DNA of 64,000 bases from an uncultured Pelagibacteraceae bacterium (GCA_902540235.1 CACBLI010000006.1:31352-95351); one strand, 5' to 3'. Numbered from the stretch's first letter, positions 1 through 9,853 are shown. The notes: generated by a model not told the origin, from the letters alone. Numbers and translations: made by a program.

Positions 1-915
<915 letters not shown>

Positions 916-933
916 ATTTAGAATATAAAAGAC

Positions 934-1845
934 ATGAACAATGCACGGCTAAAAAAAAGAAGTTTAAGCCAAGAGGATTTATTTAACCTTTCAGAATTAT
1001 TCAAACTAATGAAGCCGCGTGTAATGTCATTAGTTATTTTTACTTGTGCTGTTGGTTTATTAACAGCTCCAAATATAGTCTCAACTAAAGATGCTATAAT
1101 TGGAATTTTACTAGTTTCATTGGGTGCTGGTGCTGCTGGTGCATTAAATATGTGGTACGAGTCTGACTTAGATGCTTTAATGTCTAGAACTTGTTTAAGG
1201 CCGATACCAACTGGCAAAGTAAACAAGAACCAAGCGTTAATATTTGGTGTAACTTTATCAATCGCATCAGTTGTAGCATTAGATTATTTTACCAATAGAA
1301 TTTCAGCAACCATCTTGTTATTAACTATATTATTTTATGTGTTGGTTTATACAATTTGGTTAAAGAGAAGAACTCCACAAAATATTGTTATAGGTGGGGC
1401 CGCAGGAGCTTTTCCTCCTGTAATAGGTTGGACAATCGCTACAGGTTCAATGTCAATTGAACCAATTGCTTTTTTTTTAATAATATTTTTTTGGACCCCT
1501 TCTCATTTTTGGGCTTTGAGTTTGTACAAATCTGATGATTATCGTAAAGCTAAAATACCTATGCTTCCACTAACTAGTGGAATTGAAAGCACTAAAATAA
1601 ATATATTTATTTACTCACTTCTAATGTTGCCAACAATTATTTTTCCATATGTAATAGATTTTGTTGGGTTGATATTTTTAATTCCGTCATTACTTCTAAC
1701 GTTCTACTATAATTATTTATGCTATGAACTACTTAAATTTAAAAAGAATAGATTTAAACCAAAGTTTGCAAAAGCAATATTTGGATTTTCAATACTATAT
1801 TTGTTTTTGATTTTTGTTCTTTTTTTGATAGATAAGATTATATGA
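934..1845 (+). CDS. ctaB: Protoheme IX farnesyltransferase (heme O synthase)
   Basis: UbiA-family polytopic membrane prenyltransferase that converts heme b to heme o, the precursor of heme a for the oxidase. Its 303 residues are normal for the family. The first Asp-rich motif is NMWYESDLDALMSRT (Asn-x-x-x-x-x-Asp pattern) near residue 70, and a second polar motif around YKSDDYRKAKIP lies near residue 200. It sits 18 bp after ctaD, and its stop overlaps the start of the next small ORF (ATGA), which indicates co-transcription and translational coupling. Confidence 0.95.
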   Translation: MNNARLKKRSLSQEDLFNLSELFKLMKPRVMSLVIFTCAVGLLTAPNIVSTKDAIIGILLVSLGAGAAGALNMWYESDLDALMSRTCLRPIPTGKVNKNQALIFGVTLSIASVVALDYFTNRISATILLLTILFYVLVYTIWLKRRTPQNIVIGGAAGAFPPVIGWTIATGSMSIEPIAFFLIIFFWTPSHFWALSLYKSDDYRKAKIPMLPLTSGIESTKINIFIYSLLMLPTIIFPYVIDFVGLIFLIPSLLLTFYYNYLCYELLKFKKNRFKPKFAKAIFGFSILYLFLIFVLFLIDKII

Positions 1846-1967
1846 TTACGCCAGATAAAAGAACAAAAAGAAAAAACATATTTACAGCAGTAGCAATAAT
1901 TGCATTTATGATTTTTCTTTTCTTATTTACCCTATATAACACCGGAGTATTTGATAGATCTATATGA
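1842..1967 (+). CDS. Small membrane protein between ctaB and ctaG (CoxF-like cytochrome oxidase accessory protein)
   Basis: A 41-residue ORF, short enough to be missed by ordinary gene callers. Its ATG overlaps the ctaB stop as ATGA at 1842-1845, and its own stop overlaps the ctaG ATG as ATGA at 1964-1967. The protein has a basic N-terminus (MITPDKRTKRKN) followed by one hydrophobic helix (residues about 14-32) and a short polar tail. Many alphaproteobacteria carry a tiny single-helix protein at this exact position between ctaB and ctaG, often called CoxF or a cytochrome oxidase small assembly protein. Position and shape support the call; the sequence is too short for a firm family assignment. 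Confidence 0.75.
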   Translation: MITPDKRTKRKNIFTAVAIIAFMIFLFLFTLYNTGVFDRSI

Positions 1968-2497
1968 TTGAGAAAAAAAAATTAACCCCATTAGTTCTTG
2001 CTGGCATTTTTGTTTTAATGCTGGGCTTGTCTTATGCCTCTGTACCACTTTATGAAATTTTCTGTAGAGTAACAGGCTTCGGAGGAACAACACAAGTTGC
2101 CAATAATGCTCCAAAAATTGTTTTAGATAAAGTAGTAAGTGTTAGGTTTGATACCAATGTGAATAATTTACCATGGGACTTTAAAGCTAAAAAAAATGTG
2201 ATGGATGTTAAAGTTGGTCAAGTTAACAAAATAGAGTTTGAAGTTTTAAATTATAGTGACGAACTTACAGCAGGAGTTGCAAGTTTTAATGTGTCACCTT
2301 CAAGTTTTGGAAAATATTACAGTAAATTAGGTTGCTTTTGTTTTGAGAAACAAGAACTAAAAGCTGGAGAAAAAGCTACATACGTTATGACTTTCTATTT
2401 GGATCCAGAGATGGTTAATGATGCAACTGTAAAAAATTTAGAAGATGTGACTATGTCATATACTTTTTTCTCGACAGATTATTATAAACAATCATAA
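1964..2497 (+). CDS. ctaG: Cytochrome c oxidase assembly protein CtaG/Cox11
   Basis: Copper chaperone that inserts CuB into subunit I. The 177-residue protein has one N-terminal membrane helix (about residues 9-30) and a periplasmic beta domain. LPWDFKA near residue 66 and the copper-binding pair in GCFCFEKQ near residue 126 are Cox11 hallmarks, and the ending SYTFF is typical. The start overlaps the preceding small ORF by 4 bp. ctaE follows 8 bp downstream. Confidence 0.96.
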   Translation: MIEKKKLTPLVLAGIFVLMLGLSYASVPLYEIFCRVTGFGGTTQVANNAPKIVLDKVVSVRFDTNVNNLPWDFKAKKNVMDVKVGQVNKIEFEVLNYSDELTAGVASFNVSPSSFGKYYSKLGCFCFEKQELKAGEKATYVMTFYLDPEMVNDATVKNLEDVTMSYTFFSTDYYKQS

Positions 2498-2505
2498 TTT
2501 AAAAT

Positions 2506-3294
2506 ATGTCAGCTGAAAAAAAACACGATTATCACCTTGTGGACCCAAGCCCTTGGCCAATATATGTATCATTTTCTTGTTTGGTTTTAGCCTTAGGTTC
2601 AGTTTATTATATGCACTCGGACGTTTCTTGGGGAATGTATTTGGGTTTTGCACTTTTAATTTATGGTGCATACATGTGGTTTAGGGATGTTGTCATTGAG
2701 GCAGAACATCAAGGACATCACACACCTGTAGTTCAAATACATCATCGATATGGAATGACTTTATTTATCGCCTCTGAGGTTATGTTTTTTGTTGCTTGGT
2801 TTTGGGCATACTTTGATGTAAGTCTTTTCCCAAATGAATTTGTTGGAAATGTATGGCCACCAAAAGATATTAAAACTTTTGACCCTTGGGATATTCCATT
2901 AATAAATACTTTGGTACTTTTATTGTCAGGAACTACTGTAACATGGTCACATCATGCGCTTCTTGAGAATGATAGAAAAAGTTTTATTCAAGGATTGGTG
3001 TTGACGGTTATTCTAGGTGTCTGTTTTACTGCACTCCAAGCTTACGAATATCATCATGCAACATTTGCTTTTTCAGATCATATCTACGGATCAGTATTTT
3101 ATATGGCAACAGGATTTCATGGTTTCCATGTGATTGTAGGAACAATATTCTTGGCTGTATGTTTGTGGAGAGGAAAGCTAGGTCATTTTAACAAAGATCA
3201 CCACTTTGGTTTTGAGGCGGCAGCATGGTACTGGCACTTTGTTGACGTAGTATGGCTATTCTTATTTGCTGCAATATATATTTGGGGAAGCTAA
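2506..3294 (+). CDS. ctaE: Cytochrome c oxidase subunit III
   Basis: Non-catalytic core subunit of the aa3 oxidase: 262 residues with seven predicted membrane helices. Conserved features include the His-rich loop GHHTPVVQIHHRYGMTLFI, the ASEVMFFVAWFWAYF helix, GTTVTWSHHALL, and the C-terminal FEAAAWYWHFVDVVWLFLF segment typical of subunit III. Genes are tightly packed on both sides (8 bp after ctaG, 9 bp before the SURF1 gene). Confidence 0.97.
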   Translation: MSAEKKHDYHLVDPSPWPIYVSFSCLVLALGSVYYMHSDVSWGMYLGFALLIYGAYMWFRDVVIEAEHQGHHTPVVQIHHRYGMTLFIASEVMFFVAWFWAYFDVSLFPNEFVGNVWPPKDIKTFDPWDIPLINTLVLLLSGTTVTWSHHALLENDRKSFIQGLVLTVILGVCFTALQAYEYHHATFAFSDHIYGSVFYMATGFHGFHVIVGTIFLAVCLWRGKLGHFNKDHHFGFEAAAWYWHFVDVVWLFLFAAIYIWGS

Positions 3295-3303
3295 TTTTGG
3301 ATC

Positions 3304-3957
3304 TTGAAACATAAATTTTTATTTTCAGTTTTTATAATATTCTTTATATTAGTTTTTATCGCGTTAGGAACTTGGCAGATAATTCGTCTGAATTGGAAGA
3401 ATAATCTTATTCTAGAAATTGAAAATTCTTTAAAAAATCCTCCAGTTCAACTTTCACAATCTAATCAAAAAAATTATCTCAAAATTAAAACATCGGGCAG
3501 TGTTGATTTTGAGAAACAAATTTACTTATATAATTTGAATGACTCTGGAACACCTGGGTTTGAAGTTTTTAATCCAATTATAATTAATGGCGAAAACTAT
3601 TTACTTAATAGAGGATGGATACCATTTGAAAAAAAAAATATGCCTGAGATAAATATATTAGATCAAAATAATATATTTGGAACTATTAAAACACAGAGAA
3701 GAAAAAATATATTTAAACCAGATAATGATATTAAAGAAAATTACTGGTTTAGTTTAGATAGGGAAGATATTTTAAAATTTACTGGTAAAAAGTTTTCTAA
3801 GTACATAATATATTTGGATGGAAATTATCAATTTCCAAGACCAATAAAAATTACTGCTAATATTTCTAATAATCATAAAAAATATGCAATGACATGGTTT
3901 TCATTAGCGATTTCAATTTTTTTGCTATATCTATATTTTAGAAAAAAAAATTACTAA
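3304..3957 (+). CDS. SURF1 family cytochrome oxidase assembly protein
   Basis: Membrane protein assisting heme a insertion into cytochrome oxidase. It has 217 residues with the SURF1 layout: an N-terminal helix ending in LGTWQIIRLNWKNNLI (GxWQxxRxxxK pattern), a periplasmic domain with LNRGWIPF near residue 100, and a C-terminal helix (AMTWFSLAISIFLLYLYF). The start is TTG at 3304, preceded by a GGA a few bases upstream; no ATG fits. Position after ctaE supports the call. The stop directly abuts the thrC ATG. Confidence 0.92.
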   Translation: MKHKFLFSVFIIFFILVFIALGTWQIIRLNWKNNLILEIENSLKNPPVQLSQSNQKNYLKIKTSGSVDFEKQIYLYNLNDSGTPGFEVFNPIIINGENYLLNRGWIPFEKKNMPEINILDQNNIFGTIKTQRRKNIFKPDNDIKENYWFSLDREDILKFTGKKFSKYIIYLDGNYQFPRPIKITANISNNHKKYAMTWFSLAISIFLLYLYFRKKNY

Positions 3958-5331
3958 ATGAACTACATCAGCACAAGAAATAATCAGAAAAATTTTACTT
4001 TTAGGGACGTTTTTCTTAAAGGTTTAGCAGATGACGGGGGGCTATTCGTACCTCAATCAATTAAAAAATTTAAAAAAGAGGAATTAGATAATTTAAAAAA
4101 CCTTAGTTACAATGATTTGGCAGCTGAAATAATTTACCCGTTCATAGGGGATTTCATGTCTAAAGATAACTTAATCTCTATGATTTCAAAATCATACTCA
4201 AATTTCAGATCTAAAGATGTTGTAAAAATATCAGACTTGGGAAATTTAAAAGTTTTAGAGCTATTTCATGGCCCTACTCTAGCTTTCAAAGATATAGCTA
4301 TGCAACTAATAGGTAATTTTTACCAATATCATTTAACACGTGATCAAAAAAAAATTAATATAATAGTGGCAACTTCAGGCGACACTGGTGCAGCTGCTAT
4401 AGACGCCTTAAAAGGAAAAGCCAATTTGAATGTTTTTGTATTACATCCAAATAATAAAATTTCAGCAGTGCAAAGAAAATTAATGACCATCCATGAAGAC
4501 AGAAATGTATTTAATATTGCAGTTGAGGGAAATTTTGATGATTGCCAAAATTTAGTAAAAGCAATGTTTAACGACGAAAAATTTTCTGAAAAAATAAATA
4601 TGTCTGGTGTAAATTCAATTAATTGGGCAAGAATTGTTGCTCAATCTGTATATTATTTTTACGCTTACTTTAGAGTTGAAAATGGTCAACCTTTGTCCTT
4701 TTCTGTTCCTACTGGAAACTTTGGTGATATTTACGCAGGCTACTTGGCAAAAAAACTAGGTCTTCCAATTGATAGATTAATTGTAGCAACAAATAAAAAT
4801 GACATACTACACAGAGCTATTTCTGATGGTGATTACAATCAAAAGAAAGTTGAAGAAACAAATACACCAAGTATGGATATACAAATAGCAAGTAATTTCG
4901 AAAGGCTTTTATATGACGTAAAAAATTGCAACTCAGAAGTTACAAAAGATGTAATGGCTGAAATAAAAAATAATACTTATAAAATTGACAAAAACGATCT
5001 AGATAAAATTAAAAAGAATTTTGTATCCGAGATGCTTAATGAAAATGAGACTATTGAAATGATAAAGATAATCAATGATGAACATCAGGTGGTAGTAGAC
5101 CCACATACTGCAGTAGGCATCGGTGCTGTAAGAAAATTAGGATTAGAAAAAAATTGTGTTGTATTATCAACTGCACACCCATGCAAATTTCCAAAAGCAA
5201 TAGAGGATGCGATATCAAAAACCGAAAATTTACCAAATAGTCTAAAATATGTTAATGATAGAAAAGAAAAATTTAAACTCCTTTCTAACGATATTACAAA
5301 AGTTAAAAAATATATAATGAATTCGATATGA
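3958..5331 (+). CDS. thrC: Threonine synthase
   Basis: PLP enzyme converting O-phosphohomoserine to threonine. It has 457 residues, the length of the long proteobacterial form. The PLP lysine lies in GPTLAFKDIAMQL (about residue 112), the phosphate-binding loop is ATSGDTGAAA, and SVPTGNFGDIYAGY is also conserved. The N-terminal YISTRNN start is normal. It is placed directly after the oxidase operon, as in other alphaproteobacteria, and its stop overlaps the next ATG by 4 bp. The partner kinase thrB is in this window on the other strand. Confidence 0.96.
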   Translation: MNYISTRNNQKNFTFRDVFLKGLADDGGLFVPQSIKKFKKEELDNLKNLSYNDLAAEIIYPFIGDFMSKDNLISMISKSYSNFRSKDVVKISDLGNLKVLELFHGPTLAFKDIAMQLIGNFYQYHLTRDQKKINIIVATSGDTGAAAIDALKGKANLNVFVLHPNNKISAVQRKLMTIHEDRNVFNIAVEGNFDDCQNLVKAMFNDEKFSEKINMSGVNSINWARIVAQSVYYFYAYFRVENGQPLSFSVPTGNFGDIYAGYLAKKLGLPIDRLIVATNKNDILHRAISDGDYNQKKVEETNTPSMDIQIASNFERLLYDVKNCNSEVTKDVMAEIKNNTYKIDKNDLDKIKKNFVSEMLNENETIEMIKIINDEHQVVVDPHTAVGIGAVRKLGLEKNCVVLSTAHPCKFPKAIEDAISKTENLPNSLKYVNDRKEKFKLLSNDITKVKKYIMNSI

Positions 5332-5816
5332 AACTTAAAATAAAAGATCAACTACCAGATACAGAGATTTTTCAACTTGTTGATGGAGAACCTCAAAAAA
5401 GTAAACTAAGAGAAACTATTGGTAATGGTAAAATTGTTTTGTTTGGTTTACCTGGTGCATTTACATCAACTTGCTCCAAACTTCACCTGCCAGGTTTTGT
5501 CGCAAATGCAGATAAAATCAAAGCAAAAGGAATAAAAAATATATTTTGTTTATCAGTAAATGATCCCTATGTGATGCATGGCTGGGGAGAGATTAATAAT
5601 ACTGGAGATAAAATAAAAATGTTATCTGATCCGTATTTGTTATTTACTAAAGCAATAGGGGCAGAAGTTGATAGAAATTCAAAAGGAATGGGAATTAGAT
5701 CTAATCGTTATTTAATGGTAATTGAAGATTTCATGGTTATTAATATTCATGTTGAAAAAGAAACTAAAGAATGTGGTTTAAGCTCAGCAGAAAATTTGTT
5801 AAATAATTTATTATAA
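5328..5816 (+). CDS. Peroxiredoxin, Prx5/AhpE-like redoxin
   Basis: Thiol peroxidase of the Prx5 type, which reduces hydrogen peroxide and organic peroxides. It has 162 residues with the peroxidatic cysteine in PGAFTSTCSKLHLPGF near residue 49, and the NDPYVMHGWGE and SDPYLLFTKAIG segments of this subgroup. A further Cys in KECGLSSAENLL near the C-terminus could resolve the disulfide. It starts inside the thrC stop (ATGA), so is probably translated from the same mRNA. A Fur/PerR-like palindrome lies 10 bp after its stop. Confidence 0.93.
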   Translation: MKLKIKDQLPDTEIFQLVDGEPQKSKLRETIGNGKIVLFGLPGAFTSTCSKLHLPGFVANADKIKAKGIKNIFCLSVNDPYVMHGWGEINNTGDKIKMLSDPYLLFTKAIGAEVDRNSKGMGIRSNRYLMVIEDFMVINIHVEKETKECGLSSAENLLNNLL

Positions 5817-5825
5817 ATAAAGAAG

Positions 5826-5840
5826 TTATAATGATTATCA
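5826..5840 (+). promoter_or_regulatory. Fur/PerR-like operator overlapping a perfect -10 box
   Basis: The 15-mer reads TTATAAT-G-ATTATCA. It matches the classical Fur-family 7-1-7 box TGATAAT-N-ATTATCA at all but one position; the left half also equals the PerR half-site. A perfect TATAAT hexamer at 5827-5832 lies inside it, as expected for a repressor site blocking a promoter of the gene starting at 5854. No convincing -35 was found. The AT-rich background raises the chance of coincidence. Confidence 0.45.
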
Positions 5841-5853
5841 TTTTTAAAAAATT

Positions 5854-6498
5854 ATGATTGAAAAATTTTATACGAAGACAGGCATGTATATTGATTGGCA
5901 ACAGTTAAACAGTTTGCCTGAGATTGATACTTTTATAGATATTGGAGTTGGACCTAAAGGAACAGAAGATTTGTACGATGTCTTTAAAAAAGCAAACCTT
6001 ATACTTATTGACCCGATTGACGAAGCAAAAGAATACGCAAACCAATTATCAAAACTTAGAAATGTTGTTTTCATTCAAAGCGCTCTTGGAAAAGATGACA
6101 ATATTCATAAAAGCATGAAGTTACAGAAGGAAAGAGGATTAAGTTCTTTTTTAGAAATTTCTCCAATAAATGTGGAAGATAATTATACAGAAATAAAAAA
6201 ATTCAAAATTTCAAAATTAGATACATTATTAAATAATAAAAATAAGCTTGGTAGAATTGGAATTAAAATAGATGTTGAAGGCTATGAGCTAGATGTAATT
6301 TTGGGCGCTGCTGAAACATTAAAATATACAAAGTTTGTAATTGCTGAGGTTAGACATAATCATGAGTCCCTCAAAGGAGTATATAAACTTCATGAATTTA
6401 TAAGTGCAATGAATAAAAACAACTTTACTTTATCAAAAATATTAACCGCAAAACCCTTTATTGCTGATTTATGTTTTCAGTCAAATAATGAATTATAA
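5854..6498 (+). CDS. FkbM family SAM-dependent methyltransferase
   Basis: Probable O-methyltransferase of unknown substrate, 214 residues. The SAM-binding region begins with FIDIGVGPKGTEDLYDVF and has the acidic strand LILIDPIDE (about residue 53). The later IGIKIDVEGYELDVILGA (about residue 148) is the hallmark of the FkbM family (KxDVEGxE). Such enzymes often modify glycans or lipids. It stands between a peroxiredoxin gene and a convergent rnhA, so the neighbours give no clear pathway. A Fur-like box 14 bp upstream suggests metal or peroxide control. Confidence 0.85.
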   Translation: MIEKFYTKTGMYIDWQQLNSLPEIDTFIDIGVGPKGTEDLYDVFKKANLILIDPIDEAKEYANQLSKLRNVVFIQSALGKDDNIHKSMKLQKERGLSSFLEISPINVEDNYTEIKKFKISKLDTLLNNKNKLGRIGIKIDVEGYELDVILGAAETLKYTKFVIAEVRHNHESLKGVYKLHEFISAMNKNNFTLSKILTAKPFIADLCFQSNNEL

Positions 6499-6582
6499 TT
6501 ATAGAGGTTAATGATAACTAGCTTTAATATTTATTAGGAAGCTTGTTTAATAATCCTAAATTTACTATTAAAAAATTTTGTA

Positions 6583-7014
6583 TTAACGTTCTTTTAAGTT
6601 GGTAGCATCTCTAGCAAGAGAATCTACTTCATTATTTAATTTATCAGATGAGTGAGCTTTCACCCAATTCCAACTTATCTCAAATTCATTATTTAATAGA
6701 TCTAACTCAGCCCAAAGCTCTTTATTACTGACCTCTTTTTTGTTTGCAGTTTTCCACCCATTTTTTTTCCAATTATGTATCCACTCTGTTATCCCAGACT
6801 GAACATATTTAGAATCTGTAAAAATTTGAACCTTGCTACCTTTTGGAATTTCTTTGAGGGCTTTTATTGGAGCAAGTAACTCCATCTGATTATTTGTGGT
6901 AACTTTTTTACCTCCTTTTATTTTAGTTTTTTTACCATCATTTATTATTATCGCTGCCCAACCACCTTTACCTGGATTTCCAATACATGAACCGTCAGTG
7001 TATATTTTGATCAT
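6583..7014 (-). CDS. rnhA: Ribonuclease HI
   Basis: Endonuclease that cleaves the RNA strand of RNA-DNA hybrids. It has 143 residues, the usual length. The four carboxylates of the active site are visible in IYTDGSCIGNPG (Asp), NNQMELLAPIKAL (Glu), IFTDSKYVQSGI (Asp) and DSLARDA (Asp), with KAHSSDKLNNEVD carrying the conserved His. It is the last gene of the ispH-thrB-rnhA group, 3 bp after thrB. The convergent FkbM gene ends 84 bp away. Confidence 0.97.
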   Translation of the reverse strand: MIKIYTDGSCIGNPGKGGWAAIIINDGKKTKIKGGKKVTTNNQMELLAPIKALKEIPKGSKVQIFTDSKYVQSGITEWIHNWKKNGWKTANKKEVSNKELWAELDLLNNEFEISWNWVKAHSSDKLNNEVDSLARDATNLKER

Positions 7015-7017
7015 AAA

Positions 7018-7980
7018 TTATAAATAATCTTTATAAGTTTTTAATTTGTTGTGTGTTACTAACTTTTGATAATATTCTTTAGGATTTTTAATTTTAATAA
7101 GTGCTCTCTTTGGAGTGTTAGTATAGTCGTAAAGCCTGGTAAGATAATATCTTAATGCAGCACCTCGACATAAAATATTCAATGAATTTTTTTCTTTGTT
7201 AGAGAGTTTTTTTATTTTTTCATACCCCTTAATAAGATTCTTCACCTTTTTTTTATTGAGATAAAATTTTGAATTGACTTGATCAAAGCATAATGCGTTC
7301 ACGCATATAGCAATTTCATACATGAAATAGTCATTAGCCGCAAAGTAGAAGTCAATTATTCCAGATATTTTATTATCTTTAAAAAAAATATTATCAATAA
7401 ACAAATCTCCATGAATAATTCCACTGGGTAATTGTTTTGGCCAGTTTTTATTTATATTGTGTAAGTTTATCTTTAAAAATTTTTTTAAGTTTTCAAATTC
7501 ACCTGATTTCAACGTAATCTTATTAACTAATGGTTTGAGTTTTTTGATACCCATTGAATTAACTCTGGAAAGCTTGATTTTTTTTGTATACATATGAATT
7601 TGTGCAATTAACCTTCCTACTTCATAACAATTTCTGTTAGTTAAATTTTTTTTATCTTTTCCTTTCAAAAATGAAACAATACATGCTGTCTTATTCTGGA
7701 TATTAATTAAAAATTTACCTTTTTTATTTTTTAAAGGTTTAGGGCAATTTACACCTAGGGAACTTAATCGATCCATCAAATTGATAAAAAATGGTATTTC
7801 TCTTTTCAAAACTCTTTTTTCGAAAATTGTAAGAATAAATTTACTATTTTTCGATTTTAATAAATAATTTGTGTTTTCAATCCCTTGCTTAATACCTTTA
7901 AAACTCTTGAAATTTTCAATATTAAATTTTTTATTGATTAAGGAAATATCATTTTTACTGATCTTAGTATAAACAGCCAT
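7018..7980 (-). CDS. thrB: Homoserine kinase, APH-fold (ThrB2 type)
   Basis: Phosphorylates homoserine before threonine synthase. It has 320 residues of the aminoglycoside-phosphotransferase-like fold. The N-terminal GIKQGIENTNYLL (ligand loop), catalytic GIIHGDLFIDNIFF (HGDxxxxN, about residue 187) and ISGIIDFYFA (metal Asp) are all present. The length and the FYFAANDYFMYEIAI segment separate it from drug-resistance kinases. It sits directly between ispH (0 bp gap) and rnhA, a conserved alphaproteobacterial order. Lysine and asparagine content is very high, like its neighbours. Confidence 0.93.
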   Translation of the reverse strand: MAVYTKISKNDISLINKKFNIENFKSFKGIKQGIENTNYLLKSKNSKFILTIFEKRVLKREIPFFINLMDRLSSLGVNCPKPLKNKKGKFLINIQNKTACIVSFLKGKDKKNLTNRNCYEVGRLIAQIHMYTKKIKLSRVNSMGIKKLKPLVNKITLKSGEFENLKKFLKINLHNINKNWPKQLPSGIIHGDLFIDNIFFKDNKISGIIDFYFAANDYFMYEIAICVNALCFDQVNSKFYLNKKKVKNLIKGYEKIKKLSNKEKNSLNILCRGAALRYYLTRLYDYTNTPKRALIKIKNPKEYYQKLVTHNKLKTYKDYL

Positions 7981-8925
7981 TTAATTTAATCTTCTAGGAA
8001 CTTTAAAGACAACGTTTTCTTTTATGATTTCAACCTCATTAATTGAAACTGTAAATTTCTTCTTTAAGTCTTTTATAAAATTTTCTACAAGTATTTCAGG
8101 TGCAGACGCACCAGAGGAAATTCCTATAGTATGTGAATTTTTAATTAAATCATAAGGTATTTTACTTTGAGAATGAATTAATTGGGCATTATCACAACCA
8201 GATTTTTTAGCTACCTCAACCAATCTAACTGAATTTGAGGAATTTCTACTTCCTATAACAAAAAATAAATCGCAATTTTTTGCAATACTTTTAACTGCCA
8301 TTTGTCTATTTGTTGTTGCATAACAGATGTCCTCTTTATGAGGCTCTTTGATTTTTGGAAATCTTTCTTTTAAAATTCTGATAATTTCCCTAGTATCGTC
8401 TATTGATAATGTGGTTTGAGTTACAAAAGCTAGGTTTTTTTTGTTATCAAATTTATAACCTCTAGCCTCATCTTCATCTTGAATAAGATCAATCGAACCT
8501 TTTGGTAGTTGACCCATTGTACCAATAACCTCAGGGTGATTTTGATGACCAATTAAAATCAAATGGTATCCGGATTTATGAAGATTTTCAGCCTCTCGAT
8601 GAACTTTAGAAACTAGAGGACAAGTTGCGTCAACGTATGTCATTTTATAATTTTCAGCATCTAAAGGAATTTTTTTTGGAACACCATGAGCTGAAAAGAT
8701 GACAGGCCTAGTTTTATCCTCAATCTCTTCAAGTTCCTCCACAAATATTGCACCTTTCTTTTTTAAATCGTCTACAACGAATTTATTGTGAACTATTTCA
8801 TGCCTGACATATACTGGTGCTCCATATTTAATCAAAGTTTTTTCCACAATTTCAATTGCTCTTTCAACACCTGCACAAAAACCTCGCGGTGCGGATAACA
8901 AAATTTTAATTTCTTTATTTTTCAT
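7981..8925 (-). CDS. ispH: 4-hydroxy-3-methylbut-2-enyl diphosphate reductase
   Basis: Last enzyme of the MEP pathway, giving IPP and DMAPP. It has 314 residues. The three Cys ligands of the iron-sulfur cluster appear in APRGFCAGVERAI (about residue 18), VDATCPLVSKVHREA (about 101) and DICYATTNRQMAV (about 200). The HNKFVVDDL, HPEVIGTMGQ and SGASAPEILVENF motifs are also typical. It overlaps the end of the upstream blh gene by 11 bp, so isoprenoid supply and the carotenoid/retinal genes are probably co-transcribed. Confidence 0.97.
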   Translation of the reverse strand: MKNKEIKILLSAPRGFCAGVERAIEIVEKTLIKYGAPVYVRHEIVHNKFVVDDLKKKGAIFVEELEEIEDKTRPVIFSAHGVPKKIPLDAENYKMTYVDATCPLVSKVHREAENLHKSGYHLILIGHQNHPEVIGTMGQLPKGSIDLIQDEDEARGYKFDNKKNLAFVTQTTLSIDDTREIIRILKERFPKIKEPHKEDICYATTNRQMAVKSIAKNCDLFFVIGSRNSSNSVRLVEVAKKSGCDNAQLIHSQSKIPYDLIKNSHTIGISSGASAPEILVENFIKDLKKKFTVSINEVEIIKENVVFKVPRRLN

Positions 8926-9853
8926 TTTTTTCTAATAAATATTCGAGCAATATATGCGGAAAGGTTAGAGAAGCCAAACCTATAAATATTAATTTTAGAA
9001 TTGAACTATCAAAACCATAATTTTTATTCAAAAAATACATTCCAATAAAACAAAGGAAAGAAGTAAGAATTGTTAAAGGAAGAGCTTTTTTAAAAAAGAT
9101 AAAAAAACCATTTTTTAGATTTTTATCATCAAGCTCAATCATTAAAGAAATACTGTGTCGAATTGAGTGTAGAAAACAAAAATAAATTGTAAATGCTATT
9201 AAAGGGGTAAAATAAAAATTTATGATGATTATTGAAAAATAATCAAAAAATATTGTAAATTTCTTTAATTCGAAATTTTTAATAATTAAAAAAATACTTG
9301 ATAAAGTGCTTAATATTATTCCAATATCTAAAATTTTTTTATTTTCAATAAATGACAGGCTCGAGTAAAAAGTTTCATTTTTAATTAATAATAATTTGAA
9401 AATAGACATAGTTTCCTCGAAATGAAAAAGTAATGGTGCCAAGATAATTAAAGAGCCTTTGAATAGAAATATTAATTGATAAATATTTGAATTTTTATTT
9501 ATTAAGAATTGAGTATCTTCTTTTCCAAAATGATAAGAAGCGACGATTAAAAAAATTATTAAAGCTGTAGCTGGAAATAACACCCAAAATACAGTTATTA
9601 AAATAGCTAATAACAGATAACTAAAATAAAAAATTGAAATATTACTTGAATCAAAAGCTTTAAGGAGTTTTTGTCCTTTTATATGATCTAAGGATCCATG
9701 AGATACCCCAATAATAAGTATAAGCAATAAACAAATTAATGGAGATATGATTGAAATATCAACTTTAAAAAATATTAATGAAAAAATATTACAAAATAAA
9801 AAAAATATAAAAGAATGATTAAAGCAAATTTTTTTGATTCTAATTTTCATCAT
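8915..9853 (-). CDS. blh: Brp/Blh family beta-carotene 15,15'-dioxygenase (retinal-forming)
   Basis: Integral membrane non-heme iron enzyme that splits beta-carotene into two retinals, the chromophore of proteorhodopsin. It has 312 residues with many hydrophobic helices. Candidate iron-ligand histidines are in GVSHGSLDHIKGQK (about residue 51), ASYHFGKEDTQF (about 108) and FLHSIRHSISLM (about 227), the Brp/Blh pattern. Two start codons lie at the N-terminus (MMKIRIKK), so the true start is 9853 or 9850. It follows crtY by 3 bp. The rhodopsin itself is not in this window. Confidence 0.92.
   Translation of the reverse strand: MMKIRIKKICFNHSFIFFLFCNIFSLIFFKVDISIISPLICLLLILIIGVSHGSLDHIKGQKLLKAFDSSNISIFYFSYLLLAILITVFWVLFPATALIIFLIVASYHFGKEDTQFLINKNSNIYQLIFLFKGSLIILAPLLFHFEETMSIFKLLLIKNETFYSSLSFIENKKILDIGIILSTLSSIFLIIKNFELKKFTIFFDYFSIIIINFYFTPLIAFTIYFCFLHSIRHSISLMIELDDKNLKNGFFIFFKKALPLTILTSFLCFIGMYFLNKNYGFDSSILKLIFIGLASLTFPHILLEYLLEKNEK

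Noticed and set aside
6533..6559. Inverted repeat TTAGGA/TCCTAA between FkbM and rnhA as a bidirectional terminator
   Set aside because: Only a 6-bp stem around a 14-nt loop, no clear T-run directly after it; too weak in this base composition.
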